Of a stretch of DNA of 15,893 bases, positions 13,881 to 15,893 are shown piece by piece. The position numbers and the translations under genes were made by a program. The notes beneath the pieces are model-generated. The model did not search any database, was not told the origin of the DNA, and worked only from the letters and a program-made list of their open reading frames with translations. The stretch comes from Legionellaceae bacterium (GTDB lineage Bacteria > Pseudomonadota > Gammaproteobacteria > Legionellales > Legionellaceae). The stretch's first letter is position 1. Every line of letters begins with the position of its first letter. The stretch covers positions 1-15,893 of the forward strand of contig CANNIJ010000030.1 of the NCBI GenBank assembly GCA_947505025.1, given 5' to 3'.

Positions 13881-14978
13881 ATGACGGTGAAAACTGATTT
13901 TTGGCATTTTCCACGTACTGAATTAGCTCAACAAGTATTGGGCCTATTTGAAAATGGGCTTTCTAGTGCATTGGTATTTTTTGCGCCACGCCGTATGGGC
14001 AAAACGGAATTTCTTTTAAAAGACATTCAACCACTAGCAGGAAAGAAAGGTTTTGAAACACTTTATTTTAGTTTTTTAGACAGTGGCGCTACAAGCCAAC
14101 TAAATTTTACAAATACACTCATACGGTTCGCTGACAAAACTGGTTTAGAGCGCACCTCAAAAAGCGCGTTAACTCGAATTCGAAAAATTGGCGCCGATGT
14201 TGCAGGTGTAGGTGGCGGGGTATTGGAGTTTGATTCATCAAAAGATAAGCCTTTAGATATACTTACTCTATTTACCTCATTGTCTAAACATGGAAAAATA
14301 CTATTGCTTTTAGATGAAGTACAGGTACTTGCTCAACACGAAAGCAATCATTTATTTATTGCAGGATTACGTACGGCATTAGATATGCATAAAGACACAA
14401 TTAAAGTAATCTTTACCGGCTCCTCACGTGAGGGATTGCGCCGAATGTTTTCACAAGCAAGTGCGCCATTTTTTCATTTCGGACAAAATTTACCGTTCCC
14501 TGAATTAACACGTCAATTCACTGATCACTTATCTTACGTGTATAAAAAAATCACAAAACAAAACCTAGATCCAGATTTATTATGGGATTCTTTTCAAGAA
14601 ATGGATTGTGTTCCTCAATTAGCCCGCTCACTCGTTGAGCGATTGGCTTTAAACCCTAATTTAAACATAATAACTGCAAAAGAACAGTTACTGAGCGACG
14701 TATTTAATGACCGTGCGTATATTGAAGTATGGGATAAAGCCTCTAAATTGGAACAAATTTTGCTGAATGAGATAGCGAGCGGAACAGAAGGACTATTTAG
14801 TGATCCTATACGTCAAAAGCTTGCCAAACTCCTTGGTATTAAGGCATTGGCAGTATCCTCCACGCAATCTGCGCTTCGTGTGCTTCAACGCAAACTACTT
14901 GTTGGTCGAAGCCCAGATCGATCAGGCTATTTTATTGATGATCCTAATTTTAAACGTTGGTTACTGAATCATGAATGA
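13881..14978 (+). CDS. AAA/archaeal-ATPase-type (STAND-like) ATP-binding protein
   Basis: A 365-residue soluble ATPase resembling the ATPase_2 (archaeal ATPase) group of P-loop NTPases. Walker A is FFAPRRMGKTEFLL (about 33-46), with Lys and Thr in place. Walker B is ILLLLDEVQVL (from about 140). The sensor-like strand KVIFTGSSREGLRRMF and PFPELTRQFTDHL follow the usual order of the group. The C-terminal 90 residues (LFSDPIRQKLAKLLGIKALA, then STQSALRVLQRKLL and YFIDDPNFKRWL) look like a winged-helix DNA-binding domain. The group's usual companion nuclease domain (DUF234) is absent, and no partner gene is adjacent. It is intact among decayed elements and has its own operator array. It may act in regulation, mobile-element maintenance or defence, but function is unknown. 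The start is fixed by AGGA at a short 3-base spacing, and no other early Met exists. Confidence 0.75.
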   Translation: MTVKTDFWHFPRTELAQQVLGLFENGLSSALVFFAPRRMGKTEFLLKDIQPLAGKKGFETLYFSFLDSGATSQLNFTNTLIRFADKTGLERTSKSALTRIRKIGADVAGVGGGVLEFDSSKDKPLDILTLFTSLSKHGKILLLLDEVQVLAQHESNHLFIAGLRTALDMHKDTIKVIFTGSSREGLRRMFSQASAPFFHFGQNLPFPELTRQFTDHLSYVYKKITKQNLDPDLLWDSFQEMDCVPQLARSLVERLALNPNLNIITAKEQLLSDVFNDRAYIEVWDKASKLEQILLNEIASGTEGLFSDPIRQKLAKLLGIKALAVSSTQSALRVLQRKLLVGRSPDRSGYFIDDPNFKRWLLNHE

Positions 14979-15042
14979 TCTTTTTTGTATTAATTATGGC
15001 TCCTGGAGCATAAGAACAGTCAGCCGACTTAAGAGGATTGTT

Positions 15043-15200
15043 ATGTCAGCGAAATACTGAAAAATAGACACTATTCACTTGATCCGAGGATTTAACGCAA
15101 TACTGCATGGAAGTGTAATCTCTACGGTTGGTACTGTAATAAAATTGGTTGGGTTTTAAAGTCCTCCTTGAAGATATTATATTTTGGGCTCAGCTGCAAC
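15043..15200 (+). pseudogene. Possible N-terminal scrap of a FliI/SctN-type ATPase
   Basis: AGAGGA lies 7 bases before ATG 15043, a convincing start, but the frame meets TGA at 15058 after five codons (MSAKY). Reading on in the same frame gives IDTIHLIRGFNAILHGSVIS followed by TVGTVIKLVGF and TAA at 15157. G-x-V-x-x-V-x-G-T-V-I-K-x-V-G recalls the N-terminal beta-barrel of flagellar and type III export ATPases (FliI/SctN: G-R-V-T-x-V-x-G-x-x-I-x-A-x-G). Dropping one base near 15156 extends it as FKVLLEDIIFWAQL. The match is short and could be chance. Confidence 0.25.
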
Positions 15201-15223
15201 ATAGGTTTTCACCCATTAGCATG

Positions 15224-15258
15224 TGGTCTATATATTATGGACTATAATTTATAGACCA
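15224..15258. repeat. Perfect 9-bp inverted repeat
   Basis: TGGTCTATA (15224-15232) and TATAGACCA (15250-15258) are perfect inverted copies around a 17-base AT-rich centre that contains a further GGACTATA. It could be a hairpin, a protein site or the end of a lost element. No gene starts directly beside it. Confidence 0.55.
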
Positions 15259-15542
15259 GCAACACATTGAACTAAACCGCAGCTCGGAGCTACGCTATGG
15301 AGATTGTTTTTTGTTTGAGATGTTTGATGGCTTATCCGGATGATACGAACGAACATGTTTGAGTCTGGCGCCTAGATCAAATCCCATGATTACACGTTTT
15401 TTTGATACGTAGACTGTCTTAAATATCTCGGGATTTTCTTTTTTTGATGTGTTTACTAAATAATAGGCGAGCTGGATTCTTCCGTATTGAGCAGAATTTT
15501 TTAAAATAAAGCTGTGAGTTAACGTATTTCTTTGGTTATGCA

Positions 15543-15892
15543 TCATGATGTGTCAATATATTGAGACTGAGAGATGATATTTAATTGGTGCTGATTTAGC
15601 ATGGTTCGCATCACTACTGGCCGACCTATTTTACAGTCATGGCAAAGATTAATATCAAGACCCGTCAGACGCATCATCAATTCAGCATGCAGTGCTCCCA
15701 CCTGACCACCCACTCAGCAGTATGTTTAATGCGATCATGGTTATTGATATAACGTTTTGACCGTGAAAACATGCAAAATATCTGCTCACTTTCGCGATAT
15801 GTATGGTTTGCACCAAGCTCAGTGTGTAACTTAGATAAATCAGCCGACATGGAGTGACCGAGTACGGTTTTAATCGTGGATCCAGGTTCGTA
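15543..15892 (-). pseudogene. Frameshifted transposase-like remnant (runs off the window)
   Basis: Entering from the right edge, the minus strand reads YEPGSTIKTVLGHSMSADLS, then KLHTELGANHTYRESEQIF and RSKRYINNHDRIKHTAE. It then needs a one-base shift near 15713 to continue as VGGQVGALHAELMMRLTGLD, then INLCHDCKIGRPVVMRTM. Without the shift it stops at 15677. L-G-A-x-x-x-Y-R-x-A/S-x followed by N-N-H-x-R-I resembles the middle of ISKra4-like transposases. The later C-x2-C segment resembles a C-terminal zinc knuckle seen in some transposases. The family is not certain, but the protein-like reading across a frameshift supports a broken gene. The part upstream is outside the window. Confidence 0.4.
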
Positions 15893-15893
15893 G

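Larger units (their letters stand above)
14979..15893. other. Gene-poor degenerate stretch
   Basis: Apart from the two remnants and the inverted repeat listed separately, I see no convincing gene here. An open frame of 83 codons on the minus strand (15546-15295) has no ribosome-binding site and no family resemblance. Its ATG overlaps the TGA that ends the transposase-like remnant. The stretch is best described as mobile-element and gene debris. Confidence 0.6.

Noticed and set aside
15295..15546. Minus-strand frame of 83 codons
   Set aside because: No Shine-Dalgarno, no recognisable motif, and it begins at the stop of a broken transposase-like remnant. It is kept only as a remark in the debris entry.
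12394..15893. Search for a direct repeat of the tRNA-Arg 3' end (attachment site), a CRISPR array or phage genes
   Set aside because: No second copy of the tRNA 3' sequence, no regularly spaced repeats and no structural phage genes are visible.

Overview
The window looks like chromosome of an AT-rich gammaproteobacterium. The best guess is Legionellales, related to the Legionella/Coxiella group. This rests on protein resemblance (EttA, ZapE, UbiA, a Pcm-like methyltransferase followed by TolC, several transporters) and on a left part of intact housekeeping genes beside a right part of decayed mobile DNA. No genus can be named from the sequence alone.

Left part (1-12160): a minus-strand pair, a Pcm-like methyltransferase followed by tolC (tolC runs off the left edge), is divergent from a plus-strand run of ettA, a lipoprotein L,D-transpeptidase and an OPT-family transporter. 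A convergent MFS transporter follows, divergent from the remains of a tripartite RND efflux operon. In that operon the periplasmic adaptor is intact. The inner-membrane pump is cut after about 180 codons and joined out of frame to the C-terminal half of a NodT-type outer-membrane factor, so one deletion appears to have removed most of the pump and half of the channel. A tightly coupled run follows: alpha/beta hydrolase, zapE and ubiA, with overlaps of 1 to 4 bases.

Middle (12161-12393): a strong promoter drives tRNA-Ser(GCU) and tRNA-Arg(ACG).

Right part (12394-15893): a low-density region of decayed mobile DNA. It holds a zinc-ribbon (transposase-like) N-terminus broken by TGA, an internally deleted IS3-family orfA, the N-terminal scrap of a serine recombinase, a doubtful FliI/SctN-like N-terminal scrap and a frameshifted transposase-like remnant at the right edge. 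Two apparently intact genes sit among these. One encodes a 61-residue secreted peptide with six cysteines in its mature part and a near-consensus promoter overlapped by a palindrome. The other encodes a 365-residue ATPase of the archaeal-ATPase (STAND-like) type behind an array of TCTAAT/ATTAGA palindromes that overlap its promoter and ribosome-binding site. These two are the best candidates for undescribed biology.
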